Assembly: GCF_025725685.1 (NCBI RefSeq)
Contig: NZ_CP107008.1
Location: 1,674,001 to 1,738,000, forward strand
Direction: 5' to 3'
Length of the DNA: 64,000 nt
Origin: Halomonas sp. M4R1S46
GTDB lineage: Bacteria; Pseudomonadota; Gammaproteobacteria; Pseudomonadales; Halomonadaceae
Below, piece by piece: positions 15,582 to 23,252 of this stretch. The position numbers and the translations under genes were made by a program. Each line of letters begins with the position of its first letter. Within the stretch, counting starts at the first letter, position 1. The notes below the pieces were generated by a model that did not search any database, was not told where the DNA came from, and saw nothing but the letters and a program-made list of their open reading frames with translations.

Positions 15582-16739
15582 ATGTCCAACAATACCCGCA
15601 CCAAGATTTGGGTCGGCGTCGGCGCCTCCGTTCTGCTGGGCACCAGCGCGGCCAGCTGGGCCGAGGTCCCGAACGATTACACCCAGGGGCCCGACAGCCC
15701 GATGCTCGCCCATGCCGACCATGGTGGCGAAGGTGCCGAGGGCGGTGAAGCCGGCCACCACCACGAAGGTGGTGAAGGTGGTGAAGGTGGCGAAGCCGGC
15801 CACCACCACGAAGGCGGTGAAGGCGGCGAGGGCGGTGAAGCCGGCCACCACCACGAAGGCGGTGAAGGCGGCGAGGGCGGCGAAGCCGGCCACCACCAGG
15901 AAGGCGGTGAAGGTGGCGAGGGCGGTGAAGCCGGCCACCACCAGGAAGGCGGTGAAGGTGGCGAGGGCGGTGAAGGCAGCGCCGCGGCCGATCCCTTCGC
16001 GGTGTTCGCCTACCTGAATGCCCCCGCCGGTGGTGAAGGCGGCGAAGGTGGTGAAGGCGGTGAAGGTGGCGAAGGCGGTGAAGCCGGCCATGCCATCGAT
16101 GCCAGCAACCCCGGCGTCTACTACACCAACCTGGCCATGATGAAGGGCCACCTGGCCGTCGCCCGCGAGCTCTACCAGGCCGGCGAGCAGACCGCCGCCC
16201 AGCCGCACTTCGGCCATCCCCTTCAGGAGCACTACGAGCCCCTGGAGCCGGCCTTCGAGACCCGTGGCGTTGCGCCGTTCGAGGATACGCTCCAGGCCCT
16301 GGTCGATCAGACTCGCGAGGGCGGCGAGTGGGGTGAGCATGCCGACGCCTACCAGGCCGCCCTGGCCGCCATCGACACCGCCATGCAGGACGTCGACGGT
16401 GAGCTGCGCGAGGATGTGGCCTTCCAGGGTCGCGTCCAGCTGGCCTTGCTGCGCCAGGCGGTGCACGAGTACGAGGAAGCCGTGGACGACGGCCAGTTCG
16501 TCAACGTGCCGGAGTACCAGGACGGGCGTGGCTTCATGCTGACCGCCAAGGCGCAGCTCGAACAGCAGGCCGAACTCTTCCAGGCCAGCGACGAGGCGGC
16601 CTACGAGGAACTGATGGCGGCCTATGACGAGGCGATGGCGGCCTGGCCCTCCGCCGAGGCGCCCGAGGCGCCGGTGATGAGCTACGGGGAACTGTCGTCC
16701 AGCACCTTCAAGCTGGAATCGCTGCTCGGCCGCTACTGA
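15582..16739 (+). CDS. Exported His/Glu/Gly tandem-repeat protein, unknown function
   Basis: 385 residues. An N-terminal signal peptide ends near residue 27 (AASWA then EVPND). Residues 56-130 are five copies of a 15-residue unit EAGHHHEGGEGGEGG (HHQ in the last two). A second (GGE)n tract lies around 149-168, and a helical C-terminal domain follows (YYTNLAMMKGHLAVARELYQ...). Clustered histidines and glutamates suggest metal binding in the periplasm. The divergent PiuC-like hydroxylase suggests a link to iron or another transition metal, but this is inference. I recall the C-terminal domain only as an uncharacterised proteobacterial family. Not assigned. Confidence 0.85.
   Translation: MSNNTRTKIWVGVGASVLLGTSAASWAEVPNDYTQGPDSPMLAHADHGGEGAEGGEAGHHHEGGEGGEGGEAGHHHEGGEGGEGGEAGHHHEGGEGGEGGEAGHHQEGGEGGEGGEAGHHQEGGEGGEGGEGSAAADPFAVFAYLNAPAGGEGGEGGEGGEGGEGGEAGHAIDASNPGVYYTNLAMMKGHLAVARELYQAGEQTAAQPHFGHPLQEHYEPLEPAFETRGVAPFEDTLQALVDQTREGGEWGEHADAYQAALAAIDTAMQDVDGELREDVAFQGRVQLALLRQAVHEYEEAVDDGQFVNVPEYQDGRGFMLTAKAQLEQQAELFQASDEAAYEELMAAYDEAMAAWPSAEAPEAPVMSYGELSSSTFKLESLLGRY
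15747..15971 (+). repeat. Five tandem 45-bp coding repeats
   Basis: Five head-to-tail 45-bp units, each starting GAAGCCGGCCACCACCA, encode the His/Glu/Gly repeats. Copies differ mostly at third codon positions and by CAC versus CAG at the third histidine. This shows expansion within a reading frame followed by mild divergence. A further GGTGAAGGCG-type array follows at about 16030-16082. Confidence 0.95.
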
Positions 16740-16778
16740 GCCGCCCCGCCAACGATGGGAGGGCAAAGCCCCCCCGCC

Positions 16779-16814
16779 AAGGCCCGACCCGGCTCCGCCG
16801 GGTCGGGCCTTCTT
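16779..16814 (+). terminator. Rho-independent terminator
   Basis: AAGGCCCGACCCGG and CCGGGTCGGGCCTT form a 14-bp stem with loop CTCCG, followed by CTTG. It lies 40 bp after the tandem-repeat protein and just before the convergent hydrolase remnant, so it may serve both strands. Confidence 0.8.
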
Positions 16815-16847
16815 GTCAGTGGGTCAGGTCAATCGTCTGGCCAGTCC

Positions 16848-17191
16848 TCACGCCAGCCGATGGGCCAGGGCGGCGCAGAAGTCCCGCCAGGCCGCTCGCA
16901 TGGCGGGGAGGGGGGCATGGGCATGCAGGGCCCCGTGCCAGAGTCCCGGGGCACGCCGATAGCCGACCTCGGCACCGGCCGATCGCCAGGCGTCGATAGT
17001 GCGCTCCAGGGGCGCAAGCGACGGGTGGCCACGCCGGCGACGCTGGTATCGGCGACGGTCATGCCCTCGGGCAGTGGCGGCGCGAAGGACTGGCACAGCC
17101 GGTCATAGCGCGGCCGGGCCGCCCCGAGGGACAGCCCGGCCAGTGCCTCCAGACCCTGCGCGAAGGCGCGACGGAAGGTCTCCGGCGTCAT
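16848..17191 (-). pseudogene. Alpha/beta-hydrolase remnant with internal deletion (possible acylcarnitine hydrolase)
   Basis: The first 60 or so codons (MTPETFRRAFAQGLEALAGL... TSVAGVATRRLRP) look like the N-terminus of a short-chain alpha/beta-hydrolase. The reading frame then continues only as junk. In another frame, from about 17025 down to the stop at 16848, codons for TIDAWRSAGAEVGYRRAPGL and WHGALHAHAPLPAMRAAWRD are recognisable as the C-terminal helix region with the catalytic-His segment. The central part with the nucleophile elbow is absent. So about 200 codons were lost with a frame change. The start overlaps the BCCT stop (ATGA), so it was the last gene of the carnitine operon, where an acylcarnitine hydrolase (HocS-like) would fit. 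Confidence 0.7.
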
Positions 17192-18795
17192 TGCCGCTCC
17201 ATCGCCGGGCGGGCCTGTCGCGACTCGCGCACCAGCGAGACCAGCACGCCGGCGGTCATCACCAGGATGACCCCGCTCAGCGGCAGGGCGGCGGCGATCA
17301 GCGCCGTCTGCAGCGCCTTGAGGCCACCGGCCACCAGCAGCACGGCGGCCACCAGGCCGATCACCACCCCCCAGAAGACCCGGAAGCGCTGGGGCGGCTC
17401 GTCGTTGCCCAGCGACAGGATGGTGGTCAGCACCAGGGTGCCGGAATCCGAGGAGGTGACGAACCAGCTCATCAGCAGGAACACCATCATCGCCGAGAGC
17501 AGCCAGCCCAGGGCGCCGGTGCCGGCGATGCCGTCGGCGCTGGCGAACAGGGCGGCGGGCAGGTCCCAGGCATTGACCAGCTCGATGATTCCCGCGCTGC
17601 CGGGGCCGTCCGCGGCGTGCAGCTCCTGATAGAGGGCATTGCCGCCGAAGATGACCAGCCAGACGAAGATGATCAGGGTCGGCACCAGCAGCACGCCGAG
17701 CACGAACTCGCGCAGGGTGCGGCCCCGGGAGATGCGGGCGATGAACAGCCCGACGAAGGGTGCCCAGGCCAGCCACCAGCCCCAGTAGAAGATGGTCCAG
17801 GCCTGCTGCCAGGCGGCCGGGCCGGGCTCGTCGGCGTACCACAGGCCCATGGGAATGAAGTGGGCGGCGTAGTCGAGCAGGGTCTCGCCGAAGGCCTGGA
17901 CCAGCCACAGGGTGGGGCCGCCGAGCAGGAAGGCGCCGACCACCAGCACCGAGACCCAGATATTGAGCTCGGAGATGAGCTTGATGCCCTTCTGCACGCC
18001 GGACACCACCGAGAGGATGGAGACGGCCGAGATCACCGCGATCAGCACGAGCTGCGTCTGCAGGCCGTCGCTGATGCCGACCAGCCGCTCCAGGCCCACG
18101 GCCATCTGGCTGACGCCGAGGCCCAGCGAGGTGGCCACGCCGAAGACGCAGCCCAGCACCCCGAGGATGTCGACCGCATGGCCGACCGGCCCGTAGATGC
18201 GCTCGCCGATAAAGGGGTAGAGCGCGGAGCGCAGTGCCAGAGGCAGCCCCTTGCGGTAGGCGAAGTAGGCCAGCGACAGGCCGACGATCACGTAGATGGC
18301 CCAGCCGTGCAGCCCCCAGTGGAAGACCGAGACGCGCAGGGCGTCGATGGCCCGCTCATGGCCCAGGGTGGTGGCGCCGGCCATGTCGGCATGGGGGTTG
18401 TTGGGGTAGCCGAAGGCGCCCCCGTCATCCAGGTAGAAGATCGGTTCGGCGACCCCGAAGAACAGGATGCCGATGCCGATGCCGGCGGAGAACAGCATCG
18501 AGAACCAGGCGAAGTTGCTGAACTCGGGGCGACTGTCGTCGGCGCCGAGGCGGATGCTGCCGTAGCGGCTGACCACGATGACCGCACAGACCGCCAGCAG
18601 CAGCATCACGGTCACCAGGTAGTAGCCACTGAAGGTGCTCTCGATCCAGCCGCGCGCGGCGCCGAAGACGCTGCCGGCCACATCGGCGCCGAACCCGGTG
18701 AACAGCACGAAGGCCAGCACCAGGGCGGCGGAGGTGATGGTCATGCCCTTGTGCATGCCGCGGAAGAACCCGGCCTGGGATAGCTCGGTCACCAT
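17188..18795 (-). CDS. BCCT-family betaine/choline/carnitine transporter
   Basis: A 535-residue carrier with about twelve membrane segments. The conserved BCCT glycine stretch SAGIGIGILFFGVAEP and the signature region YWGWWLAWAPFVGLFIARIS (TM8) are present. It lies third from the start of a minus-strand run of carnitine enzymes, 171 bp after the thioesterase, and overlaps the hydrolase remnant. It probably imports carnitine or a related trimethylammonium compound, driven by Na+ or H+. The short C-terminal tail suggests a catabolic rather than strongly osmosensing carrier. The exact substrate is inferred from context. Confidence 0.93.
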   Translation of the reverse strand: MVTELSQAGFFRGMHKGMTITSAALVLAFVLFTGFGADVAGSVFGAARGWIESTFSGYYLVTVMLLLAVCAVIVVSRYGSIRLGADDSRPEFSNFAWFSMLFSAGIGIGILFFGVAEPIFYLDDGGAFGYPNNPHADMAGATTLGHERAIDALRVSVFHWGLHGWAIYVIVGLSLAYFAYRKGLPLALRSALYPFIGERIYGPVGHAVDILGVLGCVFGVATSLGLGVSQMAVGLERLVGISDGLQTQLVLIAVISAVSILSVVSGVQKGIKLISELNIWVSVLVVGAFLLGGPTLWLVQAFGETLLDYAAHFIPMGLWYADEPGPAAWQQAWTIFYWGWWLAWAPFVGLFIARISRGRTLREFVLGVLLVPTLIIFVWLVIFGGNALYQELHAADGPGSAGIIELVNAWDLPAALFASADGIAGTGALGWLLSAMMVFLLMSWFVTSSDSGTLVLTTILSLGNDEPPQRFRVFWGVVIGLVAAVLLVAGGLKALQTALIAAALPLSGVILVMTAGVLVSLVRESRQARPAMERQ

Positions 18796-18905
18796 GTAGT
18801 CCGTGGTGGTCCCGGCGTGCGGGCGCGCGTCGCGCTGCGGGGGGGTGGGGGTAGCGATAAGCCGTCTCCTCTGATGGGCCGGGCCTCGGGCCGGCGATCC
18901 CGTTG

Positions 18906-18929
18906 CCCGCCCGGCGCCGGCCGGGCGGG
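18906..18929 (-). terminator. GC-rich hairpin between thioesterase and BCCT genes
   Basis: CCCGCCCGG / CCGGGCGGG is a 9-bp stem with a 6-base loop in the 171-bp gap. There is no T-run. It may be an attenuator or processing site that lowers transporter expression relative to the enzymes. Confidence 0.35.
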
Positions 18930-18966
18930 ATGGTGTGATGAAGCGATGTGATGACGCCGGGCGGCC

Positions 18967-19428
18967 TTAGCGCCTGGGCGGCAGGCCGATGCGTCGCCCG
19001 GCGAGTTCCGGCCAGGCGTCCGCCTCGGCATGCGGCAGCGCGGCGATGGCCCGCTCCACGGCCTCGGGGAAGGGCGCCGGACGGCCGGCCTCGCTGTCGA
19101 TGCCCATCAGCATCTGCTCGCTGGTGGCCAGCAGGGTGCCCTCGGCGTCACGCATCGCGAAGAAGACGTGCAGGCGCTTGGCATCGCGGTCCAGCACCGT
19201 CGCCTCGACCGCCAGCGGCTGGCCCTCGTGGGCCTCGCGGCGATAGCAGAGATGGGTCTCCAGGGTGTAGAGGGTGTAGCCGTGGCGGCGCCGGCCGGCC
19301 GCGTCCAGGCCGATGGCGTCCATCAGCGCCTCCACCCCCAGGGAGAACACCCGGGCGTATTCGGCATCGTTCATATGGCCGTTGTAGTCGACCCACTGCG
19401 GGGCGACGCGGGTCTCGAGCAGTGCCAT
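18967..19428 (-). CDS. Hotdog-fold thioesterase, probable betainyl-CoA thioesterase
   Basis: 153 residues of the 4-hydroxybenzoyl-CoA-thioesterase type. The motif VDYNGHMNDAEYARVFS carries the usual aspartate/asparagine active-site region. The ATG shares one base with the stop of carnitine dehydrogenase (TGATG), showing tight coupling. In Pseudomonas and related bacteria this position is held by the enzyme that hydrolyses betainyl-CoA (product of the dehydrocarnitine cleavage enzyme) to glycine betaine and CoA. In some genomes it is fused to carnitine dehydrogenase; here it is separate. Confidence 0.85.
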   Translation of the reverse strand: MALLETRVAPQWVDYNGHMNDAEYARVFSLGVEALMDAIGLDAAGRRRHGYTLYTLETHLCYRREAHEGQPLAVEATVLDRDAKRLHVFFAMRDAEGTLLATSEQMLMGIDSEAGRPAPFPEAVERAIAALPHAEADAWPELAGRRIGLPPRR

Positions 19429-20384
19429 CAGATGCGCCCCTCGAGGCCCTCGGCCTCGGGCCAGTACTTCTGCACCAGGTCGAGCAGCTCGACCAGGAAC
19501 TCATCACGGCGGCGGTCGAGCTCGGCCACGGGGCGGTCGGCGGCCTGGAACTCGCAGCCCGTGACCACCTTGTCGATCAGCTCGTCGGTGAGCTCCGGGG
19601 CCTCGAGCCTGGTCCAGGGCAGCTTCAACGCCGGGCCGAACTGCTCGAGCATATGGCGCATGCCCGGCTCGCCGCCGGCCAGGTGAAAGGTCAGGAAGGT
19701 GCCCATCAGCGACCAGCGCAGCCCGCAGCCGTAGACTACCGCCGCGTCCACCTCCTCGGTGGTGGCCACGCCGTCGTTGACCAGGTGCAGGGCCTCGCGC
19801 CACAGCGCCTCCATCAGCCGGTCGGCGATATGGCCCTCGATCTCGCGGCGCACCACCAGCGGGCGCATGGCCAGGTCCTGGTAGAGTGCCTGGGCCCGCG
19901 CGATATGGCTGGCCTCGGTGGCCTCGCCGCCCACCAGCTCCACCAGCGGCAGCAGGTAGACCGGGTTGAAGGGGTGGGCGACGATCACCCGGCCCGGGAC
20001 CCAGGTGCAGTCGCGCTGCAGGTCGCTGGGCTTGAAGCCCGAGGTGGAGGAGCCGATGATCGCGCCGGGCGCGGCCGCGGCGTCGATGGCGGCGAGGATC
20101 TCGCGCTTGAGCTCGAGGCGCTCGGGCACGTTCTCCTGGATCAGGTCGGCGCCTGCCACCGCCTCCTCGAGGCGGCTCACGAAGGTCAGGCGTGCGGGAT
20201 CGGCACCCTCGGCCAGGCCGAGTGTCTCGAGGGACGGCCAGGCGTTGTCGACGAAGGCGCGGGTGCGCTCGGCGGCCTGGGGGGCCGGGTCGAAGGCGAC
20301 CACGTCCCAGCCGCGGGCCAGGGCCCGGGCGATCCAGCCGTTGCCGATGACGCCGGTGCCGATGACGGAGAGTTGACGGCTCAT
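19428..20384 (-). CDS. L-carnitine 3-dehydrogenase
   Basis: A 318-residue member of the 3-hydroxyacyl-CoA dehydrogenase superfamily. An N-terminal Rossmann motif GTGVIGNGWIARAL (from residue 9) is followed by PFNPVYLLPLVELVGG and the C-terminal helical domain. Carnitine dehydrogenases oxidise L-carnitine to 3-dehydrocarnitine with NAD+. The neighbours make this specific: a BKACE gene overlaps upstream by 4 bp and a thioesterase overlaps downstream by 1 bp, the known carnitine-to-betaine set. Length fits the unfused type. Cytoplasmic. Confidence 0.9.
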   Translation of the reverse strand: MSRQLSVIGTGVIGNGWIARALARGWDVVAFDPAPQAAERTRAFVDNAWPSLETLGLAEGADPARLTFVSRLEEAVAGADLIQENVPERLELKREILAAIDAAAAPGAIIGSSTSGFKPSDLQRDCTWVPGRVIVAHPFNPVYLLPLVELVGGEATEASHIARAQALYQDLAMRPLVVRREIEGHIADRLMEALWREALHLVNDGVATTEEVDAAVVYGCGLRWSLMGTFLTFHLAGGEPGMRHMLEQFGPALKLPWTRLEAPELTDELIDKVVTGCEFQAADRPVAELDRRRDEFLVELLDLVQKYWPEAEGLEGRI

Positions 20385-21313
20385 GCGTCACCTCCCGCGG
20401 CTGTCTCGAGCGCTGTCTTGACGATATGGCCGGTGCTCGGGTCGCGCAGCGCGAGGTGCGCGCGGGTCTCGGCGGGGGTCATGACGCGGCCGCCGAGGTG
20501 CTCGATGATGTCGCCGGCCTTCTCGACCAGCTGGGCGTTGGTCGCCATCACCCCCTTCTTGAGGTAGAGGTTGTCCTCCAGGCCGACCCGGGCGTGGCCG
20601 CCGAGCAGCATCGCCTGGGCGACCATGGGCATCTGCTGGCGGCCGATGCCGAAGGCCGCCCAGTTGGCGTTCTCCGGCAGCTTGTTGCGCATCGCCAGCA
20701 TGGTCTCGGGGTCGGCCTCGGCGCCCCAGGGGATGCCCAGGCACAGCTGGAATAGCGGGTCGCCGTCGAGCAGGCCCTCCTGCTGCAACTGGCGGGCGAA
20801 CCAGACGTGGCCCAGGTCGAAGCACTCGAGCTCCGGCTTGACGCCGGCGGCCTGCACCAGGCGGGCGTGCTCGCGCAGCCAGTCGGCGGTGTTGACGTAG
20901 ACCATGTCGCCGAAATTCAGGCTGCCGCAATCCAGGGTGCACAGCTCGGGCAGCAGCTCGCCGACCGGCGCGTGGCGCTCGCGTGGGGTCTGGATGTCGG
21001 TGCCCGGGCCGCCGCGAGTCGGGTCCTCGGCGTCGGGAATCCAGTCGCCGCCGCCGCCGGCGGTGATGTTCATGACGATGTCGGTATCCGCCTCGCGGAC
21101 CCGCTCCATCACCTCGCGGAAGTGCTCGGTGGAGTGGCTGATGCCGCCGGTCTCGGGATCGCGCACGTGGATATGGGCGACGCTGGCGCCGGCCTTGGCG
21201 GCGGCGATGCAGTCGTCGGCGATCTGCCGGGGCGTGACCGGGACGTTGGGGTTCTTGCCGGCGGTGTCGCCGGCGCCGGTGATGGCACAGGTCAGAATGA
21301 CGTTGCGGTTCAT
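20381..21313 (-). CDS. Dehydrocarnitine cleavage enzyme (BKACE, DUF849)
   Basis: A 310-residue beta-keto-acid cleavage enzyme. Zn-site histidines are seen in ASVAHIHVRD, and RPSR-type segments are replaced by the family's NITAGGGGDW. BKACE enzymes condense a beta-keto acid with acetyl-CoA; on 3-dehydrocarnitine they give betainyl-CoA and acetoacetate. It is the first gene of the carnitine operon: start at 21313 preceded by AGGAGG, then the operator-like direct repeat at 21376-21402. The overlap with carnitine dehydrogenase supports dehydrocarnitine as substrate. Confidence 0.88.
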   Translation of the reverse strand: MNRNVILTCAITGAGDTAGKNPNVPVTPRQIADDCIAAAKAGASVAHIHVRDPETGGISHSTEHFREVMERVREADTDIVMNITAGGGGDWIPDAEDPTRGGPGTDIQTPRERHAPVGELLPELCTLDCGSLNFGDMVYVNTADWLREHARLVQAAGVKPELECFDLGHVWFARQLQQEGLLDGDPLFQLCLGIPWGAEADPETMLAMRNKLPENANWAAFGIGRQQMPMVAQAMLLGGHARVGLEDNLYLKKGVMATNAQLVEKAGDIIEHLGGRVMTPAETRAHLALRDPSTGHIVKTALETAAGGDA

Positions 21314-21373
21314 GGGGACCTCCTGGGTGAGCCTGAGGGGAGTGTCCGTGATCCGGCGCCCACGAAACGTGCC

Positions 21374-21403
21374 TTAGGCGACTTGAAATTGACATAAGGC
21401 GCC
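21374..21403 (-). promoter_or_regulatory. Direct-repeat operator, 21-bp spacing (AraC-type), copy B
   Basis: On the minus strand GCGCCTTATGTC and TCGCCTAAGGC begin 21 bp apart (CGCCT cores at 21397-21401 and 21376-21380). Core, spacing and orientation match 12732-12766. It lies 60-90 bases upstream of the BKACE start, the position expected of an activator site for the carnitine operon. Confidence 0.6.
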
Positions 21404-21443
21404 AGGTGTAGGGGCGCGGGTCTGCCGTTGGCGATGGCCGGTG

Positions 21444-21698
21444 TCATTGCGGGGCGAAGATCGTCTCGAAGCGGCGTTCGAGCTCGCCGAGCAGGCGATC
21501 GCTGAAGGCTCGGGGTGCGGCGTGGCGGGCATCGGCTTCCCGCGGGGTCTGGACCAGCAGGCAGGCGCGCGAGGGCAGGGCGGGGGCGGAGCCGCGGTCG
21601 AGGGGCCTCGGGTGAAAGGCCGCGCGGTGACGCGCTGCCGGTGGAGGAAGGTCGAGACGCGTGCGGCGGCCCCGGGGGCCGCCGCGTGGGGCAGCGTC
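21444..21698 (-). other. Stop-free frame continuing after the next small gene, possible remnant
   Basis: Directly after the TGA of the 101-residue gene the same frame stays open for 84 codons and ends in protein-like sequence (LVQTPREADARHAAPRAFSD, then RLLGELERRFETIFAPQ). It has no ATG. In DNA this GC-rich a chance open frame is common, so this may mean nothing. It could also mark a longer protein split by a nonsense change, or a small gene with a non-ATG start. Confidence 0.25.
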
Positions 21699-22004
21699 TC
21701 AGGCGCGGCTATCCGCCGCGCCGGCGCCGAACATGCTGAACAGCAGTTCGCGGCCGAGGTCGGTGAGCACCAGGCGCTGCTGGTCGTTGTAGGTAGCGGC
21801 GCCGCTGCCTTCCAGGATGCGCCGGTAACGGGGCCAGTCCCCGTCGGCGGCATCCAGATGCCGGAGCGCGCGGGCGTCGAGGCCCCGGTCGGGGATCGAG
21901 ACGCTTTCCAGGACGTGGCCCTCGCGGTAGAGCAGGGCGGCCATGTCGCAGAGGCACTGCCGCAGGCTGCGCTGTGGGGTGGCCCCGGGGGATGAAGTGC
22001 TCAT
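21699..22004 (-). CDS. Small conserved-looking protein, unknown function
   Basis: 101 residues from the ATG at 22004, preceded by GAGGG. It is a soluble, mostly helical protein. The middle and end (DWPRYRRILEGSGAATYNDQ, then QRLVLTDLGRELLFSMFG) resemble a winged-helix-like ending, but I do not recognise the family. It has its own strong promoter, with a perfect palindrome overlapping the -35 box (22046-22084), which suggests regulated or autoregulated expression. It is convergent with nothing and follows argF in the same orientation. Confidence 0.6.
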   Translation of the reverse strand: MSTSSPGATPQRSLRQCLCDMAALLYREGHVLESVSIPDRGLDARALRHLDAADGDWPRYRRILEGSGAATYNDQQRLVLTDLGRELLFSMFGAGAADSRA

Positions 22005-22045
22005 GGGCGCTATCGCCCTCCTCGCGGTCGCCAATGTTGCAGCGC

Positions 22046-22074
22046 ATTATACTGGCGGCCAGGGCTTAGACCAA
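22046..22074 (-). promoter_or_regulatory. Sigma-70-type promoter for the 101-residue protein
   Basis: On the minus strand: -35 TTGGTC (22069-22074), 17-bp spacer, -10 TATAAT (22046-22051). The start codon is 42 bases downstream of the -10 box. Confidence 0.7.
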
Positions 22075-22084
22075 GGTCTAAGCC
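22063..22084. promoter_or_regulatory. Perfect 22-bp palindrome over the -35 box (operator candidate)
   Basis: GGCTTAGACC-AA-GGTCTAAGCC has 10-bp arms and overlaps the -35 element, a position where a dimeric repressor would block transcription. It could also be read as a terminator hairpin for argF transcripts, but the minus strand has no T-run after it. Confidence 0.55.
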
Positions 22085-22117
22085 GTTTTCCCCCACACAC
22101 CCGGGCCCCAACGCAAG

Positions 22118-22145
22118 ACGCCCCGGCCATGACGGGCCGGGGCGT
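22118..22145 (-). terminator. Hairpin after argF
   Basis: ACGCCCCGGCC and GGCCGGGGCGT form an 11-bp stem 27 bases after the argF stop. No clear U-tract follows on the minus strand. Confidence 0.55.
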
Positions 22146-22171
22146 CGGGGATGTCGGGACGGATGGCCGGG

Positions 22172-23092
22172 TCAGCCGTCCACGCGGCCCAGCAGCAGGA
22201 ACTCCAGCAGCGCCTTCTGGGCATGCAGCCGGTTGCCGGCCTCCTGCCAGACCACGGCGCGCGGGTCGTCGAGCAGGGTCTCGCTGATCTCCTCGCCGCG
22301 GTGGGCCGGCAGGCAATGCAGGAAGAGCACGTCGTCGGCGGCACGGTCGAGCAGCGCCTCGCTGACCTGGAAGCCGGCGAAGTCGGCCTCGCGCCTGGCC
22401 TGCTCCTCCTCCTGGCCCATGGAGGCCCAGACATCGGTGGTCACCAGGTCGACATCGACCACCGCCTGCCGGGGATCGTGCAGCACGGTCACCCGGTCGC
22501 CGGCGGCGTCGAGGATATCCTGGCGCGGCTCGTAGCCCTCGGGGCAGCAGATGCGCAGCTGGAAATCGAACTGGCGCGCCGCGTTGATCCAGGAGTGGCA
22601 CATGTTGTTACCGTCGCCGATCCAGACGGCGGTGCGGCCCCGCACGCTGCCGCGCAGTTCGGTCCAGGTCATGACGTCGGCGAGCAGCTGGCAGGGGTGG
22701 TAGTCATCGGTGAGGGCGTTGATCACCGGGACCTCGCTGGCGGCCGCATAGGTCTCCAGGCCCTGGTGGGAGAAGGTGCGGATCATCACCGCGTCGACCA
22801 TCTCGGCGAGCACCCGGGCGGTGTCGCCGATGGGCTCGCCGCGACCGAGCTGGGTGTCGCGGGGCGACAGGAAGAGCGCATGGCCGCCGAACTGCGCCAT
22901 GGCGGTCTCGAAGGAGACCCGGGTGCGCGTCGAGGACTTCTCGAAGATCATCGCCAGGGTGCGGTTGGCGAACGGCGTATAGGTCGGGCCATGGGTCTTC
23001 AGGCCGTTCTTGATCGCGATGCCTCGCTGGATCAGGTGGCGCAGTTCATCCGGACTCAGGTCGAGCAGGGTCAAGAAATGGCGGGTCGCCAT
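22172..23092 (-). CDS. argF: Ornithine carbamoyltransferase
   Basis: 306 residues, the normal length. The carbamoyl-phosphate loop SSTRTR (53-58) and ornithine-site HCLPAHRGEE near the C-terminus are both present, with HPCQLLADVMT between them. It makes citrulline from ornithine and carbamoyl phosphate in arginine biosynthesis; argG at 24602 performs the next step. The start at 23092 gives the usual MATRHFLTLLDL. It is divergent from grxD, and a plus-strand TACAAT box at 23165-23170 probably serves grxD. Confidence 0.97.
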   Translation of the reverse strand: MATRHFLTLLDLSPDELRHLIQRGIAIKNGLKTHGPTYTPFANRTLAMIFEKSSTRTRVSFETAMAQFGGHALFLSPRDTQLGRGEPIGDTARVLAEMVDAVMIRTFSHQGLETYAAASEVPVINALTDDYHPCQLLADVMTWTELRGSVRGRTAVWIGDGNNMCHSWINAARQFDFQLRICCPEGYEPRQDILDAAGDRVTVLHDPRQAVVDVDLVTTDVWASMGQEEEQARREADFAGFQVSEALLDRAADDVLFLHCLPAHRGEEISETLLDDPRAVVWQEAGNRLHAQKALLEFLLLGRVDG

Positions 23093-23252
23093 GGCGTCAC
23101 TCCACGGGGAAAAAACGACCATCCTAGCCAGCTGCGGGGGGATGCGCAATGCGCCCGGCATCCGTACAATGGGCCTATCAACAAGGCCGACCAACGCACT
23201 CGGGTATTGCCCGGCAGCGCCCTGGTCACCACGCGATCCAGAGGGAGTGCAC

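Noticed and set aside
15747..16082. Regular repeats that could suggest a CRISPR array
   Set aside because: The repeats are contiguous 45-bp and 9-bp coding units without spacers, inside one reading frame, and encode a clear peptide repeat.
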